This document shows, one piece after another, positions 17,062 to 25,165 of a DNA stretch of 33,539 nucleotides (positions are counted from its first letter, which is position 1; every line of letters starts with the position of its first letter). The notes beneath the pieces were generated by a model. The model saw only the letters and a list, made by a program, of their open reading frames with translations. It was not told where the DNA came from and searched no databases. The position numbers and the translations under genes are program-made. The DNA lies in contig WGMZ01000043.1 of the NCBI GenBank assembly GCA_016124735.1, forward strand, positions 1 to 33,539, in the 5' to 3' direction. The stretch comes from Bacteroidota bacterium. Lineage in GTDB: Bacteria; Bacteroidota; Bacteroidia; UBA8524.

Positions 17062-18310
17062 ACTTATTGTTATTCTTGGCCTGCTGCTTCTTATCCTTGC
17101 AGGCGACTCCTTCGCGCAACGCAAAACTACCAGCACGGAAAACCGAAAAAAAGAGCTGGAGCAAAAGCGTAAAAAGAAAGAAGCCGAGATTGCTCTTACC
17201 AAACGCCTGTTAAGTCAGACTCAAAACGAAAAAAATAAGTCGATTAATCAATTGCGTCTGCTTAATAAGCAGATTGATATCCGGATGACTCTCATCCAAA
17301 CCGTGAATCAGGAGATTGAAGGGTTGGACCTTCAAATCTTTGAAATGAAGGATGAAATAGAGAAGATTCAATTGGAGTTAGAGCAGAGAAAGAAAGAATA
17401 TGCAGACATGCTTTATCTGGCATACAAACAAAAACTCAGCTTAGATCCTCTCACTTTTGTCATCAGTGCCCGCAACTTCAATCAAGCGACACGAAGAATT
17501 AAATTTCTTAAAAACCTGAGTGAGTCGAGAACGCTTCAGATGGAGCTCATACGAAAAAACCAGGAACAACTTAGCCAGGAACTGGCAGATCTTGAAAGTG
17601 CCCGGATGGAAAAGTCCAATCTTCTCAGCAAGCAGGAATCAGAAAAGAATGAGTTGGAGGCGGACAAGCACGAAGAGAACAACCTGGTGAGCAATTTAAA
17701 GAAAAAGGAAAGCAGTCTCCGGAAAGACTTACGCGCAAAACAAAAGGCCGCTAAAAAGCTCGATGACGAAATAAAAAGAATTATCCGCGAAGAGATTGAA
17801 AGAGCCCGCCGCGAAGAAGAAGCCAGAAGGAAAAAAGAAGGTACCGGAAGCAAAAAAGGCGGCGAACTGAAACTCACGCCCGAAGCTGCTGCCCTTTCAG
17901 CAAATTTCAACTCAAACAAAGGAAAATTGCCCTGGCCAGTAGAGAAAGGCTTTGTGATTAAAAGCTTTGGAGAACATCGCCATCCCACATTGCCAAATGT
18001 TAAAACCGTGAACAATGGAATAGACATTGTCACTTCCGACGGCGCAAATGCACGTGCCGTTTTCGATGGTGAAGTAAGGGCAGTATTCAATGTTCCCGGG
18101 ATGCAAAATGCGGTAATGATCAATCACGGCGAATTCTACACGGTGTATACACACCTTGAATCCGTCTATGTAAAAAAAGGCGACAAGGTAAACACCAAGC
18201 AAGCCCTGGGTAAGGTCTATAAGGATCCGGATGATGGAAAAAGCATCGTCCATTTCGAACTCTGGAAAGGCAATGCGAAACAAGACCCCGAAGCCTGGAT
18301 ATCCAATTGA
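16991..18310 (+). CDS. EnvC-like murein hydrolase activator (coiled coil plus degenerate LytM/M23 domain)
   Basis: The product is 439 residues. A signal or anchor segment (about 24-43) is followed by a long Lys/Glu-rich coiled coil (about 45-280) and a C-terminal LytM domain (about 305-437). In the LytM domain the first zinc ligand is replaced (NNGIDI where HxGiDi is expected), and the usual HLHFE motif reads IVHFE. The active site is therefore probably dead. That is the hallmark of EnvC-type activators, which switch on cell-wall amidases at division sites. The only usable start is TTG at 16991: a TAA lies three codons upstream and no ATG or GTG precedes the signal. It overlaps the DUF4292 gene by 71 bases in another frame. 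Confidence 0.88.
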   Translation: MIFNTRTYRSILFRLSPSRSRSNKLIVILGLLLLILAGDSFAQRKTTSTENRKKELEQKRKKKEAEIALTKRLLSQTQNEKNKSINQLRLLNKQIDIRMTLIQTVNQEIEGLDLQIFEMKDEIEKIQLELEQRKKEYADMLYLAYKQKLSLDPLTFVISARNFNQATRRIKFLKNLSESRTLQMELIRKNQEQLSQELADLESARMEKSNLLSKQESEKNELEADKHEENNLVSNLKKKESSLRKDLRAKQKAAKKLDDEIKRIIREEIERARREEEARRKKEGTGSKKGGELKLTPEAAALSANFNSNKGKLPWPVEKGFVIKSFGEHRHPTLPNVKTVNNGIDIVTSDGANARAVFDGEVRAVFNVPGMQNAVMINHGEFYTVYTHLESVYVKKGDKVNTKQALGKVYKDPDDGKSIVHFELWKGNAKQDPEAWISN

Positions 18311-18315
18311 CGCAT

Positions 18316-19239
18316 ATGATAAAGGCCGTCATTGACCTCGGGACCAATACCTTCCACCTGCTTATTGCGGACGTATCAGGAGGATTTATTTCACCTATTT
18401 TAAAAGAACAAATTGCAGTCAAATTAGGCGAAGGTGGAATCCATCAAAATCAAATTGGACCGGAGGCCTTCGAACGGGGTCAGATAGCCCTCGAAAAATT
18501 CAGACATTTGTTGAATCAGCATCAGATTGAAAGCGTCCAGGTTGTCGCTACCTCTGCCATTCGCGGTGCCAGTAATGGCCATCACTTTATTGAAGAAGCA
18601 AAAAGACGCAGCCAATTCTCCATACAATGCATAAGCGGTCTGGAAGAGGCTATGCTGATTGCCAGAGGAGTTCTTCATGAACTTCCTGATTTGGAGCATC
18701 CGTTCCTGATCATGGATATCGGAGGTGGAAGTGTGGAGTTTATTCTTTGTCAGGATAATGAAGTCATCCACAAAGAAAGCATTGATATAGGAGCTGCCCG
18801 GCTCCTCGCGATGTTTAATCCGGCAGACCCGATCGATCCAATGGAAGTACATCGAATTACAAGCTTTCTTCAGGAAAAACTATCCGGTTTAATCCATCGT
18901 TGCCATCATCACCATGTTCAGTCTCTGATCGGTTCTGCGGGTTCTTTCGAAAGCATTCTTGATTTGATCGAGGATCAACTAAGTCTGACCAATGACAGGT
19001 TGTCGGAACATTGCTATCAGATTAAACCCGAACATTTTCAACGAATTCATCGGCTCCTTTTAAGCTCTACCCTGGAAGAAAGAAAAGGAATGGCCGGGAT
19101 GGCTGATTTCAGAGTAGAGATGATGGTTTTGGCTTCCATCCTTATACATGTAGTTCTGGAAATGGGAAGATTTGATTCCCTTTATTGTTCCCTCAATTCG
19201 CTGAAGGAAGGATTAATTCTCGGAGAAGAATACCTTTAA
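18316..19239 (+). CDS. Ppx/GppA-family phosphatase (exopolyphosphatase)
   Basis: The ATG at 18316 gives 307 residues starting MIKAVIDLGTNTFHLLIA. A TTG at 18307 is also possible. Both phosphate-binding loops of the sugar-kinase/HSP70 fold are visible: DLGTNTFHLL and DIGGGSVEF. ATSAIRGASNG and GLEEAMLIARG also lie between the loops. The length corresponds to the single-module form without the C-terminal HD domain. It would cleave terminal phosphates from polyphosphate or act on pppGpp. There is an unusual HRCHHHHVQS stretch near residue 195. It is the last gene of the flippase operon and its 3' end overlaps antisense with maf by 27 bases. Confidence 0.92.
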   Translation: MIKAVIDLGTNTFHLLIADVSGGFISPILKEQIAVKLGEGGIHQNQIGPEAFERGQIALEKFRHLLNQHQIESVQVVATSAIRGASNGHHFIEEAKRRSQFSIQCISGLEEAMLIARGVLHELPDLEHPFLIMDIGGGSVEFILCQDNEVIHKESIDIGAARLLAMFNPADPIDPMEVHRITSFLQEKLSGLIHRCHHHHVQSLIGSAGSFESILDLIEDQLSLTNDRLSEHCYQIKPEHFQRIHRLLLSSTLEERKGMAGMADFRVEMMVLASILIHVVLEMGRFDSLYCSLNSLKEGLILGEEYL

Positions 19240-19791
19240 TTCCCGGACCAATCGCGGAAGTGGAAATCCCACCACATTGAGGTAACAGCCCTCAATACGT
19301 TCCACCGCAGTATGACCGATCCATTCCTGTATTCCATAAGCTCCTGCTTTATCAAATGGTTGGTAATTTTGAATGTAATAATAAATTTCCTCCTCACTGA
19401 GTTCGCGAAAGAAAACCCGGGTACTTTCAACGAACAGCTTCTTTTTTTCCATTTGCCGGAGACATACGCCGGTATGCACCCAATGGCTTCGGCCGGAAAG
19501 TCGACTGAGCATGGAAAAGGCTTCTTCCTCATCTCCAGGTTTGTTAAGAATTGAATTGTCGACCTCGACTACGGTATCTGCTGTAATCAGGCATTCTTCG
19601 TCTTTGATGGGAATATGGGCAGCCTTCATGTCGGCCAAAAATACCGGAACCTCACGGCCGGAAAGATCCTTTGGGAAAGATTCGTCGGCATCAGCGCTGC
19701 GTAATTCGAATTCAATGCCCAGCTCACTTAAAAGGGCCTGTCTTCTCGGAGATTTTGAACCCAATACAAAGGGAATATCAGGAAAATACAT
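19213..19791 (-). CDS. maf: Maf-family nucleotide pyrophosphatase
   Basis: The product is 192 residues. The N-terminal PFVLGSKSPRRQALLSELG is the Maf signature. ITADTVVEVDN, SGRSHWVHTGVCL and DKAGAYGIQEWIG are the further conserved blocks. The enzyme hydrolyses non-canonical or modified nucleoside triphosphates to monophosphates and has been linked to septum control. It is the last gene of the fdx-iscX-ubiA-maf operon; its start overlaps the prenyltransferase gene by 14 bases and its 3' end overlaps the phosphatase gene. Confidence 0.95.
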   Translation of the reverse strand: MYFPDIPFVLGSKSPRRQALLSELGIEFELRSADADESFPKDLSGREVPVFLADMKAAHIPIKDEECLITADTVVEVDNSILNKPGDEEEAFSMLSRLSGRSHWVHTGVCLRQMEKKKLFVESTRVFFRELSEEEIYYYIQNYQPFDKAGAYGIQEWIGHTAVERIEGCYLNVVGFPLPRLVRELKVFFSEN

Positions 19792-20668
19792 GGCTCGAAA
19801 ATAGGGCGATTCCCCAATATAGCATCCCCAATACCAGCAGGAATTTCAATTCATTTTGTAAGCGGAGCAAAGCATGTTTGCCAATTCTCGATCGATATGC
19901 TGCCCAGGTAAGATAGGATACTGGCAATACCACAAGGCCCAACATCAGGCATACGGCGATTATCATTTCCTGGTTTCCCGATTGCAAATCGGGCCAGAAT
20001 ATGTTTACGAAATAGACAAAACCACCGATAAAAAGCAGAGCGGGTAACAAAATTAATACCCATAAAATACTGAGTGATACATTGGCGCCGAACAGGACCG
20101 GAATGCTGTATCGTTTTTGTATGGTATCACCTTTAACCGAGCGAATATCGCTCACAAGCTCAATCAAAAAGAGAATATAAAAACCAATATACGCCGCGGG
20201 CCACGGGTATTCATGAAGCGGTGCATCGAAGATTTCCGGTACTATGAGAATAGCGTAGACAATGACGGCCGAACTTAAAATATTTTCAAGTATGGGAAAT
20301 TTCTTCAGGACCACGGCATTTACGAATTGCAACAACAAGACAAGCGTGAAGAGAAAGTAAGCTTCCACAGAGATTTGCAGTGCCAAAAAGGCTGAAACGA
20401 AAAACAAGGTCCAGTACAGATAGCGGGCATTTTCAATCGGCATGACCTTTCCAATCCAGAGATTGCCGGGTTCGTTAATCAGATCGCTTTCATAATCTTT
20501 GATGTCCTGGATAATGTGTCCGGCCGTAACGGCAAAGGCAGATGCAATAAAAAACCAAATGAGCTGCCCTTGCTTAGGATAAATGCTCAGGTTTTGTACG
20601 GTAAGGGCCTGTGCAGCAAGAATACCTGCAAGGTGCCAGGGACGAATCAACCTGACCATAACTTTCAT
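19778..20668 (-). CDS. UbiA-family prenyltransferase-like membrane protein
   Basis: From the ATG at 20668 the protein is 296 residues with about 8-9 membrane helices. A GTG at 20689 would add seven residues. The UbiA pattern is present: the first aspartate motif reads HIIQDIKDYESD (usual form NDxxDxxxD, here Gln for Asn) and the second reads SDIRSVKGD. Such enzymes join isoprenoid chains to an acceptor (quinone head, heme, glycerol phosphate). The acceptor here cannot be decided; Bacteroidota often have a geranylgeranylglycerol-phosphate synthase-like copy near maf. It lies between iscX and maf and overlaps maf by 14 bases. Confidence 0.85.
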   Translation of the reverse strand: MKVMVRLIRPWHLAGILAAQALTVQNLSIYPKQGQLIWFFIASAFAVTAGHIIQDIKDYESDLINEPGNLWIGKVMPIENARYLYWTLFFVSAFLALQISVEAYFLFTLVLLLQFVNAVVLKKFPILENILSSAVIVYAILIVPEIFDAPLHEYPWPAAYIGFYILFLIELVSDIRSVKGDTIQKRYSIPVLFGANVSLSILWVLILLPALLFIGGFVYFVNIFWPDLQSGNQEMIIAVCLMLGLVVLPVSYLTWAAYRSRIGKHALLRLQNELKFLLVLGMLYWGIALFSSHVFS

Positions 20669-20702
20669 ATATGGGATGAATTTGCTCACCCTTTCCGGGT
20701 CA

Positions 20703-20942
20703 TTATTGGTTATCGCGCCATTCGTACACCCAGCTCGACTGAATCATCTCCAGATGACCTTCGTTGCACTCTTCGCGCGTGCCTTTAAAATTAGGTATTT
20801 CCAATACCCATTCCAACAGATCAGTGAATCGAATTCGATAAATTTTTCCTTCACCAAATTCATCTCCAAAACGCTCGTATAGCGCTATGGCGATATCCTC
20901 ATAATCGTTCCAGTGTATTGGAAGTGCAAATTCGTTGTTCAT
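20703..20942 (-). CDS. iscX: Fe-S cluster assembly protein IscX
   Basis: The product is 79 residues, slightly longer than enterobacterial IscX (66). The conserved run is visible: HWNDYEDIAIALYERF, then YRIRFTDLLEWV, NFKG...ECNEGHLEMIQSSWVYE. IscX is a small acidic adaptor that binds the cysteine desulfurase IscS and iron and tunes Fe-S cluster assembly. It lies 9 bases downstream of the ferredoxin gene, the same pairing as in the proteobacterial isc operon, although the rest of isc is absent from the window. Confidence 0.92.
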   Translation of the reverse strand: MNNEFALPIHWNDYEDIAIALYERFGDEFGEGKIYRIRFTDLLEWVLEIPNFKGTREECNEGHLEMIQSSWVYEWRDNQ

Positions 20943-20951
20943 TCTAATGTC

Positions 20952-21284
20952 TTAATGATGACCAATAATGTCTGTCTGATCCGGAATAGTAACAACCAGT
21001 GTTCCGTCTTCTTCCATCACACACTGACATGCCAGACGCGAGTTTAGTTTTGGGTTTCTCGCCCGGTCCACAAAATCTTCTTCTTTGTCGCTGATTTCCT
21101 GAATCAGGTCCTCTCCCTCTTCCACGTAAATGTGGCAGGTTGAGCATGCACAAACCCCACCGCAATTGTGGTTCAGTTCCACATCATTGTCTTCGGCAAT
21201 ATCCAATACTGAATCGCCTTCTTCCATCTCAAATTCAAGAGATTTCTTGTCCTTCTGTTCGAAGTGAAAAATGACTTTACCCAT
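20952..21284 (-). CDS. fdx: adrenodoxin-type 2Fe-2S ferredoxin (Isc ferredoxin)
   Basis: The ATG at 21284 gives 110 residues starting MGKVIFHFEQ; the frame reaches four codons further up but lies within the promoter. Cluster ligands are C41-x5-C47-x2-C50 and C86, in NCGGVCACSTCHIYV and LACQC, as in vertebrate-type and Isc ferredoxins. Extra cysteines at 45 and 88 are normal in this group. It transfers electrons for Fe-S cluster assembly, and the neighbouring iscX supports that role. It is the first gene of the four-gene minus-strand operon. Confidence 0.95.
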   Translation of the reverse strand: MGKVIFHFEQKDKKSLEFEMEEGDSVLDIAEDNDVELNHNCGGVCACSTCHIYVEEGEDLIQEISDKEEDFVDRARNPKLNSRLACQCVMEEDGTLVVTIPDQTDIIGHH

Positions 21285-21293
21285 AATCCACCG

Positions 21294-21301
21294 CAAAATT
21301 A
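21294..21301 (-). promoter_or_regulatory. -7 promoter element TAATTTTG of the fdx operon
   Basis: It is a perfect TAnnTTTG match 9 bases before the fdx ATG at 21284, in the 34-base gap between fdx and the 3' end of lnt. No -33 TTG is seen. Confidence 0.45.
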
Positions 21302-21318
21302 CGCTTTATTCATGGGGA

Positions 21319-22914
21319 TTAATACCCGCGCGCTGTTTTCCTCCTCACAAAACTTCCGACCAGGATTAGAATTGAGAAGAATGCCGCAATTTTTCCTATA
21401 TAATCACCGCTTTGCGAATAAAATGTTTCCCCGGGTTCAGCCGGCAATGGATAGCGCAACGCATCCTGCGTCCACCAATCGGATTGCATCAGCACATCGC
21501 CCATGGGAGAAATAAATCCAGACACCCCGGTATTTGCCGATCTGGCCACATACATTCTGTTCTCAATGGCACGGAGTCGAGCATATAAAAAGTGCTGTTT
21601 GTATCCAGGCGTATCTTTCCACCAGCCATCGTTGGTTATAATTACCAAGAGGTTCGCACCGTTCCGAACGTATTCGCCAACATATTCTCCAAAAACCGAT
21701 TCATAGCAGATGATGGGTGCAATTTTTAAATGGGTGTCCATCACCGAAAATATTGCCGCCGAATCACTGCTGCCAAGAGAACCACTGGTGCCTCCCAAAT
21801 CAATGGTCAGCTTTTCCAGAAAACCAAAAATGGCCGGGTAGGGCATCTTCTCCACGCCGGGCACCAATTTAGATTTGTGGTAAATTCCAACCTTGCCATC
21901 ATCGAAAAAGAGGGCTGTATTGAAAACATCGTAATAGAGGTCTTCCGCTGCCGGATGCCGCCTGGCGGTTTCGGAATGCCTTTCCCCAGTTTGGTAGTAT
22001 TTCACTGTGTTTGCCCCTGCAAGTAGTGAAGTTTTGGGGTAGTTCTTCAGCCATTCCTGAATTTTCAGAATGACCGCATCCATCTGAAGATCCGATTCTT
22101 CAAGGTAATCGGTTATTGAGGTTTCCGGCCATACCAGCAAACGGGTGTTTTCTGTCAGCATTGAATCACTCAACCGCATCAAAACAACCAATTGCTCTTC
22201 CGGGCTCATGCCTCCGAACTTGTCTGAATAAGGGTCAATATTTGGTTGTACCACTACTGTTTCATACCGTATCTGTTTCAGAGGCATCTTGTATTTACCC
22301 CGGTACAGAAAGAATCCCGAAACCATCAGAGGCACCACAATGAGCACGGTTGGCTTAAGCCAGGCTCTGTTTTGTCCTGAATTTATCAGGAATTTGAATA
22401 CCGATATGTTCACCAGGTATATCCATAAGCTGCCTCCCAGAACGCCCGTAATTTCATACCACTGAACGGACCAAACCGCCTTTGCAAACACATTTCCCAA
22501 ATTGAGCCAGGGCCAGGCTAAATCCCAGTTGAGATGGAGGTATTCTATGCTCAGTGAAAAGGCAATCAATGCCGGAAAGGCCAATTTCGGCTGCATGGTT
22601 TTGCGAACCCGATGATAAAAAAGCCAGGGCAAGGTTTGGAGTTGAGCATTGAGCAAGATGGCTGCTGCGGCTCCCGCCGGAGAAGCAAACCAGGTCCAGT
22701 ACGTTGTTACCGCATTCCAGACAGTGAAACTCAGGCTGATTTGCAAATAGTACTGCAAGGGTTTGTCGGCGACCTGATAGTGATGATCTTCTATCATCAA
22801 AAGAGGAACAAGGGCCAGGAATACAAAAAAAGGAACAGGCATTGGCGGCCAGGCTACTGACAAAAGAGCTGCCGTCAATAAACTCAGCGCCCAGGGGTTC
22901 TTCAATCTAGACAT
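21319..22914 (-). CDS. lnt: apolipoprotein N-acyltransferase
   Basis: The ATG at 22914 gives 531 residues. The frame extends 61 codons further but into the divergent TetR gene. An N-terminal membrane domain of about six helices is followed by a carbon-nitrogen hydrolase domain with the catalytic triad Glu in VWPETSITDYL, Lys in HKSKLVPGVEKMPY and Cys in IICYESVFGEYV. A final membrane helix is near the C-terminus. It adds the third acyl chain to lipoproteins in the inner membrane; several lipoprotein substrates are encoded in the same window (M48, TPR, DUF4292). It is divergent from the TetR gene with 39 bases between. Confidence 0.95.
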   Translation of the reverse strand: MSRLKNPWALSLLTAALLSVAWPPMPVPFFVFLALVPLLMIEDHHYQVADKPLQYYLQISLSFTVWNAVTTYWTWFASPAGAAAAILLNAQLQTLPWLFYHRVRKTMQPKLAFPALIAFSLSIEYLHLNWDLAWPWLNLGNVFAKAVWSVQWYEITGVLGGSLWIYLVNISVFKFLINSGQNRAWLKPTVLIVVPLMVSGFFLYRGKYKMPLKQIRYETVVVQPNIDPYSDKFGGMSPEEQLVVLMRLSDSMLTENTRLLVWPETSITDYLEESDLQMDAVILKIQEWLKNYPKTSLLAGANTVKYYQTGERHSETARRHPAAEDLYYDVFNTALFFDDGKVGIYHKSKLVPGVEKMPYPAIFGFLEKLTIDLGGTSGSLGSSDSAAIFSVMDTHLKIAPIICYESVFGEYVGEYVRNGANLLVIITNDGWWKDTPGYKQHFLYARLRAIENRMYVARSANTGVSGFISPMGDVLMQSDWWTQDALRYPLPAEPGETFYSQSGDYIGKIAAFFSILILVGSFVRRKTARGY

Positions 22915-22920
22915 TCTATT

Positions 22921-22928
22921 CAAAAGTA
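22921..22928 (-). promoter_or_regulatory. -7 promoter element TACTTTTG for lnt
   Basis: It is a perfect TAnnTTTG match 6 bases before the lnt ATG, inside the 39-base gap shared with the divergent TetR gene. The TetR protein could therefore act on lnt as well as on itself. No -33 TTG is seen. Confidence 0.45.
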
Positions 22929-22953
22929 TTACTTTCGGGGAAGCTTTTACTGC

Positions 22954-23496
22954 ATGACCCGCTTCAGAAAAGAGATATCCGCACAGAAAATTCGCGACAC
23001 GGCCCTTAGCCTGTTTGGAAGTGAAGGGTATTACAATACTTCCATCCGTCAAATTGCCAGCAAAGCCAATGTAGCACTTGGTCTTCTTTATAGTCACTAT
23101 GCGGGAAAAGAGGCCTTGTTGCGTGATTTATTTCAAACAGGAATAAATTCCATCCAAAATGAGTTTAATCAGAGAAGCAAAGAGCTTAGCCTGTCGGAAC
23201 AGTGCCTGTTAACCTTTCAAATTTTGACTGAACATGCTCCCTATTGGCGATTGCTTCATGGGATAAGAATGCAAAAATCTCTGTCCGATTATCTGTATCA
23301 GGAGATAGAAGACATCCAGCTCTATTTCATAGAGCACTTTCGGAATGAATTAAAAAAGCGCAAGGTGAAGAATCCTCGGACCGAAGCGCGCATCATCTGG
23401 ACCTGCATTGACGGTATTTTTGCCGAAAAGCAAACCCGGGATGAGTTCCCTGCAGAGAAAACGCTGTTGGCCCTGGCAGCGCGTTATGAGCCTTGA
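22954..23496 (+). CDS. TetR-family transcriptional regulator
   Basis: The product is 180 residues. The N-terminal helix-turn-helix has the TetR pattern: IRDTALSLFGSEGYYNTSIRQIASKANVALGLLYSHYAGKEALL. The C-terminal two thirds are helical and would form the ligand-binding and dimer part; the ligand is unknown. It is divergent from lnt, with starts 39 bases apart, so local control of lnt or autoregulation is plausible but not shown. No clear palindromic operator is visible in the gap. Its 3' end overlaps rsmI antisense by 13 bases. Confidence 0.93.
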   Translation: MTRFRKEISAQKIRDTALSLFGSEGYYNTSIRQIASKANVALGLLYSHYAGKEALLRDLFQTGINSIQNEFNQRSKELSLSEQCLLTFQILTEHAPYWRLLHGIRMQKSLSDYLYQEIEDIQLYFIEHFRNELKKRKVKNPRTEARIIWTCIDGIFAEKQTRDEFPAEKTLLALAARYEP

Positions 23497-24194
23497 TATG
23501 ATTTTCCGGCAATAACCAGGGCCAATTCTCCTTTAGGCGGGTTTTCCTGCACAGATTGAAGCAGTTCTGATAAAGTCCCCCGGCGTTTTTCCTCGAATTT
23601 TTTACTGATTTCTCTGACCAGACAAACCGCTCTACCTTCCCCGAAAAAAGGCATCATCTGTTCCAGACATTTCAAGATACGATGCGGCGATTCGTAGAGC
23701 ACCACCGTTCTTTCCTCTTCCGCCAACTCCATCAATCTCGTTTGGCGCCCTTTTTTAAGCGGAAGGAAGCCTTCGTACACGAATCGCTCGCACGGGAAAC
23801 CTGAAACGACAAGAGCCGGAACAAAGGCTGTAGCACCCGGCAGGCAGGTTACTTCTATTCCCTCACGCACCGCTTCCCGCACCAACAAAAAGCCGGGATC
23901 GGAAATGGCAGGAGTACCGGCATCGCTTATGAGCGCCAGAGTCAGGCCCTCTTTGAGTTTGGCGATATAGCCACTCAGTACCTTATGTTCATTGTGCAGA
24001 TGAAAAGCAGACAAGCGTGCGTTGATTTCAAAATGCTTTAAGAGAACCCCGCTAGTACGCGTGTCTTCTGCCAGAACCAGATCCGCCTCCTTCAGTACCT
24101 GAATGGCGCGGAAACTCATGTCATCCAAATGACCAATTGGCGTCGGTACAATAAAGAGCTGACCAGATGAATTTGTCGCGTTTTTATCGCTCAT
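23484..24194 (-). CDS. rsmI: 16S rRNA (cytidine(1402)-2'-O)-methyltransferase
   Basis: The ATG at 24194 gives 236 residues. Conserved RsmI blocks are VPTPIGHLDDMSFRA, LAEDTRTSGVLL, ISDAGTPAISDPG and LPGATAFVPALV, followed by YESPHRI and VREISKKFEE. It methylates the ribose of C1402 in the ribosomal P-site. The frame reaches 24254, but that extension would overlap the promoter element at 24256-24263, so it would not be on the transcript. Its 3' end overlaps the TetR gene. It is divergent from the phosphoesterase gene. Confidence 0.95.
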   Translation of the reverse strand: MSDKNATNSSGQLFIVPTPIGHLDDMSFRAIQVLKEADLVLAEDTRTSGVLLKHFEINARLSAFHLHNEHKVLSGYIAKLKEGLTLALISDAGTPAISDPGFLLVREAVREGIEVTCLPGATAFVPALVVSGFPCERFVYEGFLPLKKGRQTRLMELAEEERTVVLYESPHRILKCLEQMMPFFGEGRAVCLVREISKKFEEKRRGTLSELLQSVQENPPKGELALVIAGKSYQGS

Positions 24195-24255
24195 TTTTAG
24201 GTTTTTATATTGTATCCGAAAACACAGGTAGCAGAAATATGTTCTCCCGGACACA

Positions 24256-24263
24256 CAAAGTTA
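24256..24263 (-). promoter_or_regulatory. -7 promoter element TAACTTTG for rsmI
   Basis: It is a perfect TAnnTTTG match with a TTG 15 bases further upstream (24279-24281), a short spacing. The leader to the ATG at 24194 would be about 55 bases, longer than for the other promoters in the window. Confidence 0.4.
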
Positions 24264-24295
24264 ACAGCCTATTAAAAGCAAGGTAACAGGCTCTC

Positions 24296-25165
24296 ATGAA
24301 ATTTGTGACAAATATGGGAAAGAAAAAACTGGACATTGCAGTGATTTCTGATGTTCATCTTGGCACCTATGGTTGTCATGCCAAGGAACTCAATCAATAT
24401 CTGAAGTCCATCGACCCAAAAATCCTCATCTTAAATGGGGACATCATCGACATCTGGCAATTCAGCAAACGCTTTTGGCCGGATAGCCATATGAAAGTGA
24501 TTCAGCGAATTGTGAAAATGCTGAGTCAGGGTACAACAGTCTATTATCTCACCGGCAACCATGACGAAATGCTGCGACGATTTTCTGATTTTGAATTGGG
24601 GAATTTTCATGTATTGGACAAGCTCATTTTGGAACAGGACGGCAAGCGCATGTGGTTTTTTCACGGCGATGTGTTCGACATTACCATGCGCCACAGTAAA
24701 TGGCTGGCCAAGCTTGGCGGATGGGGATACGACCTGTTGATTCTTTTGAATCGACTGGTGAATTTCATCTCCGTCAAAATCCTGAGGAAAGGAAAACTTT
24801 CCCTCTCCAAAAAAATCAAGAACGGCGTAAAATCGGCCATCAAGTTTATTGACGATTTTGAGGAAACGGCTATAGACCTTGCCATTTCTAATGCGTACGA
24901 CTATGTGTTGTGCGGGCATATCCACCAGCCCTGTATTCGAGAAATCACAAAAGAAAACGGTTCGGTAACCTATTTGAATTCCGGTGATTGGATAGAAAAC
25001 CTGACCTCCCTCGAATATGTCGAAGGAGCCTGGAGCCTGTACAAATTTGCCGATCATGCCAGCGAATTGGCAAGTGAAGAAGAAGATTTCAAAAGCACCC
25101 CAGCAATTCAGCACCTTTATGAAGATCTTGTACGGGATTCAGGGAACCGGCAATGGGCATATTAG
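24296..25165 (+). CDS. LpxH-like metallophosphoesterase (UDP-2,3-diacylglucosamine diphosphatase family)
   Basis: The product is 289 residues from the ATG at 24296; a second ATG at 24314 (MGKKKLDI) is equally likely. Calcineurin-like metal motifs are in order: ISDVHLG (D19, H21), LNGDIIDIW, LTGNHDEM, FFHGDVFD and LCGHIHQP. This matches the Bacteroidota LpxH-like group that removes UMP from UDP-diacylglucosamine in lipid A synthesis. Substrate assignment rests on family resemblance. The 3' end overlaps the glycosyltransferase gene by 47 bases, and the pair is likely co-transcribed. Confidence 0.85.
   Translation: MKFVTNMGKKKLDIAVISDVHLGTYGCHAKELNQYLKSIDPKILILNGDIIDIWQFSKRFWPDSHMKVIQRIVKMLSQGTTVYYLTGNHDEMLRRFSDFELGNFHVLDKLILEQDGKRMWFFHGDVFDITMRHSKWLAKLGGWGYDLLILLNRLVNFISVKILRKGKLSLSKKIKNGVKSAIKFIDDFEETAIDLAISNAYDYVLCGHIHQPCIREITKENGSVTYLNSGDWIENLTSLEYVEGAWSLYKFADHASELASEEEDFKSTPAIQHLYEDLVRDSGNRQWAY

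Noticed and set aside
17536-18123. 195-codon minus-strand open frame rich in Ser and Phe
   Set aside because: It is the antisense shadow of the Lys/Glu-rich coiled coil of the EnvC-like gene; the Ser/Phe-rich composition is what such a shadow gives.
24431-25114. 227-codon minus-strand open frame
   Set aside because: It is antisense to the LpxH-like gene, whose five metal motifs are all in the plus frame.
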